Position numbers and translations under genes: made by a program
Shown here: one piece after another, positions 37,862 to 51,500 of the stretch
Position numbering within the stretch: the first letter of the stretch is position 1
Layout: each line of letters opens with the position of its first letter
Source of the DNA: Membranipora membranacea
Taxonomy: Eukaryota > Bryozoa > Gymnolaemata > Cheilostomatida > Membraniporidae
Length of the DNA stretch: 64,000 nt
Assembly (NCBI GenBank): GCA_914767715.1
Contig: OU612071.1
Location: 8,107,493-8,171,492 of the forward strand
Direction of reading: 5' to 3'
Notes under the pieces: generated by a model
Told to the model about the DNA's origin: nothing
Databases searched by the model: none
What the model saw: the letters and a program-made list of their open reading frames with translations, nothing else

Positions 37862-38531
37862 AAACGGCGGCAATAAAAAATTAAAAGTTTGTCGCAATCA
37901 TATCAAACTCAGACCAGTTCAAGCCCTTATATACCTCATTCAAAATCCAGAATATGTAGATTCTCGGATAGCCTGGTGGCTTGTAACGCTGACTTGAAAT
38001 TTACAAAAATATACCAAGGGAGGGTATCACGCTTTTTTTCCGCTCGGATCAAAAAATAGATTTGCTTCTAACCTACCTCATAAGGTGAAGCAACTCCTGC
38101 TCATTTCAAATCTGAAATTCGTTTAGCTCTGAGGGTCTTTGTTCTCAGTCAGCATCCGTCTTAACGAGGCTCACTTTTGCTCTAAAAAAACATGCCAAAC
38201 GGCGGCAATAAAAAATTAAAAGTTTGTCGCAATCATATCAAACTCAGACCAGTTCAAGCCCTTATATACCTCATTCAAAATCCAGAATATGGAGATTCTC
38301 GGATAGCCTGGTGGCTTGTAACGCTGACTTGAAATTTACAAAAATATACCAAGGGAGGGTATCACGCTTTTTTTCCGCTCGGATCAAAAAATAGATTTGC
38401 TTCTAACCTACCTCATAAGGTGAAGCAACTCCTGCTCATTTCAAATCTGAATTCCGTTTAGCTCTGAGGGTCTTTGTTCTCAGTCAGCGTCCGTCTTAAC
38501 GAGGCTCACTTTTGCTCTAAAAAAACATGCC

Positions 38532-38867
38532 AAACGGCGGCAATAAAAAATTAAAAGTTTGTCGCAATCATATCAAACTCAGACCAGTTCAAGCCCTTAT
38601 ATACCTCATTCAAAATCCAGAATATGTAGATTCTCGGATAGCCTGGTGGCTTGTAACGCTGACTTGAAATTCACAAAAATATACCAAGGGAGGGTATCAC
38701 GCTTTTTTTCCCGCTCGGATCAAAAAATAGATTTGCTTCTAACCTACCTCATAAGGTGAAGCAACTCCTGCTCATTTCAAATCTGAAATCCGTTTACCTC
38801 TGAGGGTCTTTGTTCTCAGTCAGCATCCGTCTTAACGAGGCTCACTTTTGCTCTAAAAAAACATGCC
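38532..38867 (+). repeat. Monomer 116, A-type with 1-bp insertion (336 bp)
   Basis: This partner of monomer 94 shares both the extra C and GTTTACCTC. Confidence 0.93.
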
Positions 38868-40542
38868 AAACGGCGGCAATAAAAAATTAAAAGTTTGTCG
38901 CAATCATATCAAACTCAGACCAGTTCAAGCCCTTATATACCTCATTCAAAATCCAGAATATGTAGATTCTCGGATAGCCTGGTGGCTTGTAACGCTGACT
39001 TGAAATTTACAAAAATATACCAAGGGAGGGTATCACGCTTTTTTTCCGCTCGGATCAAAAAATAGATTTGCTTCTAACCTACCTTATAAGGTGAAGCAAC
39101 TCCTGCTCATTTCAAATCTGAAATCCGTTTAGCTCTGAGGGTCTTTGTTCTCAGTCAGCATCCGTCTTAACGAGGCTCACTTTTGCTCTAAAAAAACATG
39201 CCAAACGGCGGCAATAAAAAATTAAAAGTTTGTCGCAATCATATCAAACTCAGACCAGTTCAAGCCCTTATATACCTCATTCAAAATCCAGAATATGGAG
39301 ATTCTCGGATAGCCTGGTGGCTTGTAACGCTGACTTGAAATTTACAAAAATATACCAAGGGAGGGTATCACGCTTTTTTTCCGCTCGGATCAAAAAATAG
39401 ATTTGCTTCTAACCTACCTCATAAGGTGAAGCAACTCCTGCTCATTTCAAATCTGAATTCCGTTTAGCTCTGAGGGTCTTTGTTCTCAGTCAGCGTCCGT
39501 CTTAACGAGGCTCACTTTTGCTCTAAAAAAACATGCCAAACGGCGGCAATAAAAAATTAAAAGTTTGTCGCAATCATATCAAACTCAGACCAGTTCAAGC
39601 CCTTATATACCTCATTCAAAATCCAGAATATGTAGATTCTCGGATAGCCTGGTGGCTTGTAACGCTGACTTGAAATTCACAAAAATATACCAAGGGAGGG
39701 TATCACGCTTTTTTTCCGCTCGGATCAAAAAATAGATTTGCTTCTAACCTACCTCATAAGGTGAAGCAACTCCTGCTCATTTCAAATCTGAAATCCGTTT
39801 AGCTCTGAGGGTCTTTGTTCTCAGTCAGCATCCGTCTTAACGAGGCTCACTTTTGCTCTAAAAAAACATGCCAAACGGCGGCAATAAAAAATTAAAAGTT
39901 TGTCGCAATCATATCAAACTCAGACCAGTTCAAGCCCTTATATACCTCATTCAAAATCCAGAATATGTAGATTCTCGGATAGCCTGGTGGCTTGTAACGC
40001 TGACTTGAAATTTACAAAAATATACCAAGGGAGGGTATCACGCTTTTTTTCCGCTCGGATCAAAAAATAGATTTGCTTCTAACCTACCTCATAAGGTGAA
40101 GCAACTCCTGCTCATTTCAAATCTGAAATCCGTTTAGCTCTGAGGGTCTTTGTTCTCAGTCAGCATCCGTCTTAACGAGGCTCACTTTTGCTCTAAAAAA
40201 ACATGCCAAACGGCGGCAATAAAAAATTAAAAGTTTGTCGCAATCATATCAAACTCAGACCAGTTCAAGCCCTTATATACCTCATTCAAAATCCAGAATA
40301 TGGAGATTCTCGGATAGCCTGGTGGCTTGTAACGCTGACTTGAAATTTACAAAAATATACCAAGGGAGGGTATCACGCTTTTTTTCCGCTCGGATCAAAA
40401 AATAGATTTGCTTCTAACCTACCTCATAAGGTGAAGCAACTCCTGCTCATTTCAAATCTGAATTCCGTTTAGCTCTGAGGGTCTTTGTTCTCAGTCAGCG
40501 TCCGTCTTAACGAGGCTCACTTTTGCTCTAAAAAAACATGCC

Positions 40543-40878
40543 AAACGGCGGCAATAAAAAATTAAAAGTTTGTCGCAATCATATCAAACTCAGACCAGTT
40601 CAAGCCCTTATATACCTCATTCAAAATCCAGAATATGTAGATTCTCGGATAGCCTGGTGGCTTGTAACGCTGACTTGAAATTCACAAAAATATACCAAGG
40701 GAGGGTATCACGCTTTTTTTCCCGCTCGGATCAAAAAATAGATTTGCTTCTAACCTACCTTATAAGGTGAAGCAACTCCTGCTCATTTCAAATCTGAAAT
40801 CCGTTTAGCTCTGAGGGTCATTGTTCTCAGTCAGCATCCGTCTTAACGAGGCTCACTTTTGCTCTAAAAAAACATGCC
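40543..40878 (+). repeat. Monomer 122, A-type with 1-bp insertion (336 bp)
   Basis: This partner of monomer 100 shares the extra C and GGGTCATTG. It additionally carries CCTTATAAGG, which monomer 100 lacks but nearby monomers 117 and 125 have, suggesting transfer between neighbours after the duplication. Confidence 0.93.
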
Positions 40879-43223
40879 AAACGGCGGCAATAAAAAATTA
40901 AAAGTTTGTCGCAATCATATCAAACTCAGACCAGTTCAAGCCCTTATATACCTCATTCAAAATCCAGAATATGTAGATTCTCGGATAGCCTGGTGGCTTG
41001 TAACGCTGACTTGAAATTTACAAAAATATACCAAGGGAGGGTATCACGCTTTTTTTCCGCTCGGATCAAAAAATAGATTTGCTTCTAACCTACCTCATAA
41101 GGTGAAGCAACTCCTGCTCATTTCAAATCTGAAATCCGTTTAGCTCTGAGGGTCTTTGTTCTCAGTCAGCATCCGTCTTAACGAGGCTCACTTTTGCTCT
41201 AAAAAAACATGCCAAACGGCGGCAATAAAAAATTAAAAGTTTGTCGCAATCATATCAAACTCAGACTAGTTCAAGCCCATATATACCTCATTCAAAATCC
41301 AGAATATGGAGATTCTCGGATAGCCTGGTGGCTTGTAACGCTGACTTGAAATTTACAAAAATATACCAAGGGAGGGTATCACGCTTTTTTTCAGCTCGGA
41401 TCAAAAAATAGATTTGCTTCTAACCTACCTCATAAGGTGAAGCAACTCCTGCTCATTTCAAATCTGAATTCCTTTTAGCTCTGAGGGTCTTTGTTCTCAG
41501 TCAGCGTCCGTCTTAACGAGGCTCACTTTTGCTCTAAAAAAACATGCCAAACGGCGGCAATAAAAAATTAAAAGTTTGTCGCAATCATATCAAACTCAGA
41601 CCAGTTCAAGCCCTTATATACCTCATTCAAAATCCAGAATATGTAGATTCTCGGATAGCCTGGTGGCTTGTAACGCTGACTTGAAATTCACAAAAATATA
41701 CCAAGGGAGGGTATCACGCTTTTTTTCTGCTCGGATCAAAAAATAGATTTGCTTCTAACCTACCTTATAAGGTGAAGCAACTCCTGCTCATTTCAAATCT
41801 GAAATCCGTTTAGCTCTGAGGGTCTTTGTTCTCAGTCAGCATCCGTCTTAACGAGGCTCACTTTTGCTCTAAAAAAACATGCCAAACGGCGGCAATAAAG
41901 AATTAAAAGTTTGTCGCAATCATATCAAACTCAGACCAGTTCAAGCCCTTATATACCTCATTCAAAATCCAGAATATGTAGATTCTCGGATAGCCTGGTG
42001 GCTTGTAACGCTGACTTGAAATTTACAAAAATATACCAAGGGAGGGTATCACGCTTTTTTTCCGCTCGGATCAAAAAATAGATTTGCTTCTAACCTACCT
42101 CATAAGGTGAAGCAACTCCTGCTCATTTCAAATCTGAAATCCGTTTAGCTCTGAGGGTCTTTGTTCTCAGTCAGCATCCGTCTTAACGAGGCTCACTTTT
42201 GCTCTAAAAAAACATGCCAAACGGCGGCAATAAAAAATTAAAAGTTTGTCGCAATCATATCAAACTCAGACCAGTTCAAGCCCTTATATACCTCATTCAA
42301 AATCCAGAATATGGAGATTCTCGGATAGCCTGGTGGCTTGTAACGCTGACTTGAAATTTACAAAAATATACCAAGGGAGGGTATCACGCTTTTTTTCCGC
42401 TCGGATCAAAAAATAGATTTGCTTCTAACCTACCTCATAAGGTGAAGCAACTCCTGCTCATTTCAAATCTGAATTCCTTTTAGCTCTGAGGGTCTTTGTT
42501 CTCAGTCAGCGTCCGTCTTAACGAGGCTCACTTTTGCTCTAAAAAAACATGCCAAACGGCGGCAATAAAAAATTAAAAGTTTGTCGCAATCATATCAAAC
42601 TCAGACCAGTCCAAGCCCTTATATACCTCATTCAAAATCCAGAATATGTAGATTCTCGGATAGCCTGGTGGCTTGTAACGCTGACTTGAAATTCACAAAA
42701 ATATACCAAGGGAGGGTATCACGCTTTTTTTCCGCTCGGATCAAAAAATAGATTTGCTTCTAACCTACCTCATAAGGTGAAGCAACTCCTGCTCATTTCA
42801 AATCTGAAATCCGTTTAGCTCTGAGGGTCTTTGTTCTCAGTCAGCATCCGTCTTAACGAGGCTCACTTTTGCTCTAAAAAAACATGCCAAACGGCGGCAA
42901 TAAAAAATTAAAAGTTTGTCGCAATCATATCAAACTCAGACCAGTTCAAGCCCTTATATACCTCATTCAAAATCCAGAATATGTAGATTCTCGGATAGCC
43001 TGGTGGCTTGTAACGCTGACTTGAAATTTACAAAAATATACCAAGGGAGGGTATCACGCTTTTTTTCCGCTCGGATCAAAAAATAGATTTGCTTCTAACC
43101 TACCTCATAAGGTGAAGCAACTCCTGCTCATTTCAAATCTGAAATCCGTTTAGCTCTGAGGGTCTTTGTTCTCAGTCAGCATCCGTCTTAACGAGGCTCA
43201 CTTTTGCTCTAAAACAACATGCC

Positions 43224-43558
43224 AAACGGCGGCAATAAAAAATTAAAAGTTTGTCGCAATCATATCAAACTCAGACCAGTTCAAGCCCTTATATACCTCA
43301 TTCAAAATCCAGAATATGGAGATTCTCGGATAGCCTGGTGGCTTGTAACGCTGACTTGAAATTTACAAAAATATACCAAGGGAGGGTATCACGCTTTTTT
43401 TCCGCTCGGATCAAAAAATAGATTTGCTTCTAACCTACCTCATAAGGTGAAGCAACTCCTGCTCATTTCAAATCTGAAATCCGTTTAGCTCTGAGGGTCT
43501 TTGTTCTCAGTCAGCGTCCGTCTTAACGAGGCTCACTTTTGCTCTAAAAAAACATGCC
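43224..43558 (+). repeat. Monomer 130, hybrid at the duplication edge
   Basis: It has G96 and T141 like its C partner monomer 108, then A256 and G260 of A, with G293. The right part matches the A-type monomers with G293 at 3688, 47914 and 55284, and like them it is followed by a B monomer with GTTCTTAGTC. The exchange breakpoint therefore lies between monomer positions 141 and 256 (about 43364 to 43479). Confidence 0.87.
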
Positions 43559-45568
43559 AAACGGCGGCAATAAAAAATTAAAAGTTTGTCGCAATCATAT
43601 CAAACTCAGACCAGTTCAAGCCCTTATATACCTCATTCAAAATCCAGAATATGTAGATTCTCGGATAGCCTGGTGGCTTGTAACGCTGACTTGAAATTTA
43701 CAAAAATATACCAAGGGAGGGTATCACGCTTTTTTTCCGCTCGGATCAAAAAATAGATTTGCTTCTAACCTACCTCATAAGGTGAAGCAACTCCTGCTCA
43801 TTTCAAATCTGAAATCCGTTTAGCTCTGAGGGTCTTTGTTCTTAGTCAGCATCCGTCTTAACGAGGCTCACTTTTGCTCTAAAAAAACATGCCAAACGGC
43901 GGCAATAAAAAATTAAAAGTTTGTCGCAATCATATCAAACTCAGACCAGTTCAAGCCCTTATATACCTCATTCAAAATCCAGAATATGTAGATTCTCGGA
44001 TAGCCTGGTGGCTTGTAACGCTGACTTGAAATTTACAAAAATATACCAAGGGAGGGTATCACGCTTTTTTTCCGCTCGGATCAAAAAATAGATTTGCTTC
44101 TAACCTACCTCATAAGGTGAAGCAACTCCTGCTCATTTCAAATCTGAAATCCGTTTAGCTCTGAGGGTCTTTGTTCTCAGTCAGCATCCGTCTTAACGAG
44201 GCTCACTTTTGCTCTAAAAAAACATGCCAAACGGCGGCAATAAAAAATTAAAAGTTTGTCGCAATCATATCAAACTCAGACCAGTTCAAGCCCTTATATA
44301 CCTCATTCAAAATCCAGAATATGGAGATTCTCGGATAGCCTGGTGGCTTGTAACGCTGACTTGAAATTTACAAAAATATACCAAGGGAGGGTATCACGCT
44401 TTTTTTCCGCTCGGATCAAAAAATAGATTTGCTTCTAACCTACCTCATAAGGTGAAGCAACTCCTGCTCATTTCAAATCTGAATTCCTTTTAGCTCTGAG
44501 GGTCTTTGTTCTCAGTCAGCGTCCGTCTTAACGAGGCTCACTTTTGCTCTAAAAAAACATGCCAAACGGCGGCAATAAAGAATTAAAAGTTTGTCGCAAT
44601 CATATCAAACTCAGACCAGTTCAAGCCCTTATATACCTCATTCAAAATCCAGAATATGTAGATTCTCGGATAGCCTGGTGGCTTGTAACGCTGACTTGAA
44701 ATTTACAAAAATATACCAAGGGAGGGTATCACGCTTTTTTTCCGCTCGGATCAAAAAATAGATTTGCTTCTAACCTACCTCATAAGGTGAAGCAACTCCT
44801 GCTCATTTCAAATCTGAAATCCGTTTAGCTCTGAGGGTCTTTGTTCTCAGTCAGCATCCGTCTTAACGAGGCTCACTTTTGCTCTAAAAAAACATGCCAA
44901 ACGGCGGCAATAAAAAATTAAAAGTTTGTCGCAATCATATCAAACTCAGACCAGTTCAAGCCCTTATATACCTCATTCAAAATCCAGAATATGTAGATTC
45001 TCGGATAGCCTGGTGGCTTGTAACGCTGACTTGAAATTTACAAAAATATACCAAGGGAGGGTATCACGCTTTTTTTCCGCTCGGATCAAAAAATAGATTT
45101 GCTTCTAACCTACCTCATAAGGTGAAGCAACTCCTGCTCATTTCAAATCTGAAATCCGTTTAGCTCTGAGGGTCTTTGTTCTCAGTCAGCATCCGTCTTA
45201 ACGAGGCTCACTTTTGCTCTAAAAAAACATGCCAAACGGCGGCAATAAAAAATTAAAAGTTTGTCGCAATCATATCAAACTCAGACCAGTTCAAGCCCTT
45301 ATATACCTCATTCAAAATCCAGAATATGGAGATTCTCGGATAGCCTGGTGGCTTGTAACGCTGACTTGAAATTTACAAAAATATACCAAGGGAGGGTATC
45401 ACGCTTTTTTTCCGCTCGGATCAAAAAATAGATTTGCTTCTAACCTACCTCATAAGGTGAAGCAACTCCTGCTCATTTCAAATCTGAATTCCTTTTAGCT
45501 CTGAGGGTCTTTGTTCTCAGTCAGCGTCCGTCTTAACGAGGCTCACTTTTGCTCTAAAAAAACATGCC
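43559..45568 (+). repeat. Junction zone, six monomers B-B-C-B-B-C (131-136)
   Basis: No A monomer is present in 2010 bp. Monomer 131 carries GTTCTTAGTC, the marker that opens B-B-C runs elsewhere. Monomer 134 (44564) carries AATAAAGAATT, otherwise seen only in monomers 104 and 126 inside the 22-monomer blocks. The zone looks like a product of exchange between the 22-monomer block and 7-monomer-type sequence, with A copies lost. Confidence 0.83.
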
Positions 45569-48500
45569 AAACGGCGGCAATAAAAAATTAAAAGTTTGTC
45601 GCAATCATATCAAACTCAGACCAGTTCAAGCCCTTATATACCTCATTCAAAATCCAGAATATGTAGATTCTCGGATAGCCTGGTGGCTTGTAACGCTGAC
45701 TTGAAATTCACAAAAATATACCAAGGGAGGGTATCACGCTTTTTTTCCGCTCGGATCAAAAAATAGATTTGCTTCTAACCTACCTCATAAGGTGAAACAA
45801 CTCCTGCTCATTTCAAATCTGAAATCCGTTTAGCTCTGAGGGTCTTTGTTCTCAGTCAGCATCCGTCTTAACGAGGCTCACTTTTGCTCTAAAAAAACAT
45901 GCCAAACGGCGGCAATAAAAAATTAAAAGTTTGTCGCAATCATATCAAACTCAGACCAGTTCAAGCCCTTATATACCTCATTCAAAATCCAGAATATGGA
46001 GATTCTCGGATAGCCTGGTGGCTTGTAACGCTGACTTGAAATTTACAAAAATATACCAAGGGAGGGTATCACGCTTTTTTTCCGCTCGGATCAAAAAATA
46101 GATTTGCTTCTAACCTACCTCATAAGGTGAAGCAACTCCTGCTCATTTCAAATCTGAATTCCTTTTAGCTCTGAGGGTCTTTGTTCTCAGTCAGCGTCCG
46201 TCTTAACGAGGCTCACTTTTGCTCTAAAAAAACATGCCAAACGGCGGCAATAAAAAATTAAAAGTTTGTCGCAATCATATCAAACTCAGACCAGTTCAAG
46301 CCCTTATATACCTCATTCAAAATCCAGAATATGTAGATTCTCGGATAGCCTGGTGGCTTGTAACGCTGACTTGAAATTCACAAAAATATACCAAGGGAGG
46401 GTATCACGCTTTTTTTCCGCTCGGATCAAAAAATAGATTTGCTTCTAACCTACCTCATAAGGTGAAGCAACTCCTGCTCATTTCAAATCTGAAATCCGTT
46501 TAGCTCTGAGGGTCTTTGTTCTCAGTCAGCATCCGTCTTAACGAGGCTCACTTTTGCTCTAAAAAAACATGCCAAACGGCGGCAATAAAAAATTAAAAGT
46601 TTGTCGCAATCATATCAAACTCAGACCAGTTCAAGCCCTTATATACCTCATTCAAAATCCAGAATATGTAGATTCTCGGATAGCCTGGTGGCTTGTAACG
46701 CTGACTTGAAATTTACAAAAATATACCAAGGGAGGGTATCACGCTTTTTTTCCGCTCGGATCAAAAAATAGATTTGCTTCTAACCTACCTCATAAGGTGA
46801 AGCAACTCCTGCTCATTTCAAATCTGAAACCCGTTTAGCTCTGAGGGTCTTTGTTCTCAGTCAGCATCCGTCTTAACGAGGCTCACTTTTGCTCTAAAAA
46901 AACATGCCAAACGGCGGCAATAAAAAATTAAAAGTTTGTCGCAATCATATCAAACTCAGACCAGTTCAAGCCCTTATATACCTCATTCAAAATCCAGAAT
47001 ATGTAGATTCTCGGATAGCCTGGTGGCTTGTAACGCTGACTTGAAATTTACAAAAATATACCAAGGGAGGGTATCACGCTTTTTTTCCGCTCGGATCAAA
47101 AAATAGATTTGCTTCTAACCTACCTCATAAGGTGAAGCAACTCCTGCTCATTTCAAATCTGAAATCCGTTTAGCTCTGAGGGTCTTTGTTCTCAGTCAGC
47201 ATCCGTCTTAACGAGGCTCACTTTTGCTCTAAAAAAACATGCCAAACGGCGGCAATAAAAAATTAAAAGTTTGTCGCAATCATATCAAACTCAGACCAGT
47301 TCAAGCCCTTATATACCTCATTCAAAATCCAGAATATGTAGATTTTCGGATAGCCTGGTGGCTTGTAACGCTGACTTGAAATTTACAAAAATATACCAAG
47401 GGAGGGTATCACGCTTTTTTTCCGCTCGGATCAAAAAATAAATTTGCTTCTAACCTACCTCATAAGGTGAAGCAACTCCTGCTCATTTCAAATCTGAAAT
47501 CCGTTTAGCTCTGAGGGTCTTTGTTCTCAGTCAGCATCCGTCTTAACGAGGCTCACTTTTGCTCTAAAAAAACATGCCAAACGGCGGCAATAAAAAATTA
47601 AAAGTTTGTCGCAATCATATCAAACTCAGACCAGTTCAAGCCCTTATATACCTCATTCAAAATCCAGAATATGGAGATTCTCGGATAGCCTGGTGGCTTG
47701 TAACGCTGACTTGAAATTTACAAAAATATACCAAGGGAGGGTATCACGCTTTTTTTCCGCTCGGATCAAAAAATAGATTTGCTTCTAACCTACCTCATAA
47801 GGTGAAGCAACTCCTGCTCATTTCAAATCTGAATTCCTTTTAGCTCTGAGGGTCTTTGTTCTCAGTCAGCGTCCGTCTTAACGAGGCTCACTTTTGCTCT
47901 AAAAAAACATGCCAAACGGCGGCAATAAAAAATTAAAAGTTTGTCGCAATCATATCAAACTCAGACCAGTTCAAGCCCTTATATACCTCATTCAAAATCC
48001 AGAATATGTAGATTCTCGGATAGCCTGGTGGCTTGTAACGCTGACTTGAAATTCACAAAAATATACCAAGGGAGGGTATCACGCTTTTTTTCCGCTCGGA
48101 TCAAAAAATAGATTTGCTTCTAACCTACCTCATAAGGTGAAGCAACTCCTGCTCATTTCGAATCTGAAATCCGTTTAGCTCTGAGGGTCTTTGTTCTCAG
48201 TCAGCGTCCGTCTTAACGAGGCTCACTTTTGCTCTAAAAAAACATGCCAAACGGCGGCAATAAAAAATTAAAAGTTTGTCGCAATCATATCAAACTCAGA
48301 CCAGTTCAAGCCCTTATATACCTCATTCAAAATCCAGAATATGTAGATTCTCGGATAGCCTGGTGGCTTGTAACGCTGACTTGAAATTTACAAAAATATA
48401 CCAAGGGAGGGTATCACGCTTTTTTTCCGCTCGGATCAAAAAATAGATTTGCTTCTAACCTACCTCATAAGGTGAAGCAACTCCTGCTCATTTCAAATCT

Positions 48501-51500
48501 GAAATCCGTTTAGCTCTGAGGGTCTTTGTTCTTAGTCAGCATCCGTCTTAACGAGGCTCACTTTTGCTCTAAAAAAACATGCCAAACGGCGGCAATAAAA
48601 AATTAAAAGTTTGTCACAATCATATCAAACTCAGACCAGTTCAAGCCCTTATATACCTCATTCAAAATCCAGAATATGTAGATTCTCGGATAGCCTGGTG
48701 GCTTGTAACGCTGACTTGAAATTTACAAAAATATACCAAGGGAGGGTATCACGCTTTTTTTCCGCTCGGATCAAAAAATAGATTTGCTTCTAACCTACCT
48801 CATAAGGTGAAGCAACTCCTGCTCATTTCAAATCTGAAATCCGTTTAGCTCTGAGGGTCTTTGTTCTCAGTCAGCATCCGTCTTAACGAGGCTCACTTTT
48901 GCTCTAAAAAAACATGCCAAACGGCGGCAATAAAAAATTAAAAGTTTGTCGCAATCATATCAAACTCAGACCAGTTCAAGCCCTTATATACCTCATTCAA
49001 AATCCAGAATATGGAGATTCTCGGATAGCCTGGTGGCTTGTAACGCTGACTTGAAATTTACAAAAATATACCAAGGGAGGGTATCACGCTTTTTTTCCGC
49101 TCGGATCAAAAAATAGATTTGCTTCTAACCTACCTCATAAGGTGAAGCAACTCCTGCTCATTTCAAATCTGAATTCCTTTTAGCTCTGAGGGTCTTTGTT
49201 CTCAGTCAGCGTCCGTCTTAACGAGGCTCACTTTTGCTCTAAAAAAACATGCCAAACGGCGGCAATAAAAAATTAAAAGTTTGTCGCAATCATATCAAAC
49301 TCAGACCAGTTCAAGCCCTTATATACCTCATTCAAAATCCAGAATATGTAGATTCTCGGATAGCCTGGTGGCTTGTAACGCTGACTTGAAATTCACAAAA
49401 ATATACCAAGGGAGGGTATCACGCTTTTTTTCCGCTCGGATCAAAAAATAGATTTGCTTCTAACCTACCTCATAAGGTGAAGCAACTCCTGCTCATTTCA
49501 AATCTGAAATCCGTTTAGCTCTGAGGGTCTTTGTTCTCAGTCAGCATCCGTCTTAACGAGGCTCACTTTTGCTCTAAAAAAACATGCCAAACGGCGGCAA
49601 TAAAAAATTAAAAGTTTGTCGCAATCATATCAAACTCAGACCAGTTCAAGCCCTTATATACCTCATTCAAAATCCAGAATATGTAGATTCTCGGATAGCC
49701 TGGTGGCTTGTTACGCTGACTTGAAATTTACAAAAATATACCAAGGGAGGGTATCACGCTTTTTTTCCGCTCGGATCAAAAAATAGATTTGCTTCTAACC
49801 TACCTCATAAGGTGAAGCAACTCCTGCTCATTTCAAATCTGAAATCCGTTTAGCTCTGAGGGTCTTTGTTCTCAGTCAGCGTCCGTCTTAACGAGGCTCA
49901 CTTTTGCTCTAAAAAAACATGCCAAACGGCGGCAATAAAAAATTAAAAGTTTGTCGCAATCATATCAAACTCAGACCAGTTCAAGCCCTTATATACCTCA
50001 TTCAAAATCCAGAATATGGAGATTCTCGGATAGCCTGGTGGCTTGTAACGCTGACTTGAAATTTACAAAAATATACCAAGGGAGGGTATCACGCTTTTTT
50101 TCCGCTCGGATCAAAAAATAGATTTGCTTCTAACCTACCTCATAAGGTGAAGCAACTCCTGCTCATTTCAAATCTGAATTCCTTTTAGCTCTGAGGGTCT
50201 TTGTTCTCAGTCAGCGTCCGTCTTAACGAGGCTCACTTTTGCTCTAAAAAAACATGCCAAACGGCGGCAATAAAAAATTAAAAGTTTGTCGCAATCATAT
50301 CAAACTCAGACCAGTTCAAGCCCTTATATACCTCATTCAAAATCCAGAATATGTAGATTCTCGGATAGCCTGGTGGCTTGTAACGCTGACTTGAAATTCA
50401 CAAAAATATACCAAGGGAGGGTATCACGCTTTTTTTCCGCTCGGATCAAAAAATAGATTTGCTTCTAACCTACCTCATAAGGTGAAGCAACTCCTGCTCA
50501 TTTCAAATCTGAACTCCGTTTAGCTCTGAGGGTCTTTGTTCTCAGTCAGCATCCGTCTTAACGAGGCTCACTTTTGCTCTAAAAAAACATGCCAAACGGC
50601 GGCAATAAAAAATTAAAAGTTTGTCGCAATCATATCAAACTCAGACCAGTTCAAGCCCTTATATACCTCATTCAAAATCCAGAATATGTAGATTCTCGGA
50701 TAGCCTGGTGGCTTGTAACGCTGACTTGAAATTTACAAAAATATACCAAGGGAGGGTATCACGCTTTTTTTCCGCTCGGATCAAAAAATAGATTTGCTTC
50801 TAACCTACCTCATAAGGTGAAGCAACTCCTGCTCATTTCAAATCTGAAATCCGTTTAGCTCTGAGGGTCTTTGTTCTCAGTCAGCATCCGTCTTAACGAG
50901 GCTCACTTCTGCTCTAAAAAAACATGCCAAACGGCGGCAATAAAAAGTTAAAAGTTTGTCGCAATCATATCAAACTCAGACCAGTTCAAGCCCTTATATA
51001 CCTCATTCAAAATCCAGAATATGTAGATTCTCGGATAGCCTGGTGGCTTGTAACGCTGACTTGAAATTTACAAAAATATACCAAGGGAGGGTATCACGCT
51101 TTTTTTCCGCTCGGATCAAAAAATAGATTTGCTTCTAACCTACCTCATAAGGTGAAGCAACTCCTGCTCATTTCAAATCTGAAATCCGTTTAGCTCTGAG
51201 GGTCTTTGTTCTCAGTCAGCATCCGTCTTAACGAGGCTCACTTTTGCTCTAAAAAAACATGCCAAACGGCGGCAATAAAAAATAAAAAGTTTGTCGCAAT
51301 CATATCAAACTCAGACCAGTTCAAGCCCTTATATACCTCATTCAAAATCCAGAATATGTAGATTCTCGGATAGCCTGGTGGCTTGTAACGCTGACTTGAA
51401 ATTCACAAAAATATACCAAGGGAGGGTATCACGCTTTTTTTCCGCTCGGATCAAAAAATAGATTTGCTTCTAACCTACCTCATAAGGTGAAGCAACTCCT

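Larger units (their letters stand above)
36186..43558 (+). repeat. 22-monomer unit, copy 2 (7373 bp, monomers 109-130)
   Basis: It abuts copy 1 directly, and the junction places two C monomers side by side (35851 C1 and 36186 C2), breaking HOR phase. Copy-specific differences include CAGCTC for CCGCTC in monomer 124, CTGCTC in monomer 125 and CCTTATAAGG in monomer 122. In monomer 130 the left part matches its C partner but the right part does not, marking the downstream edge. Confidence 0.94.
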
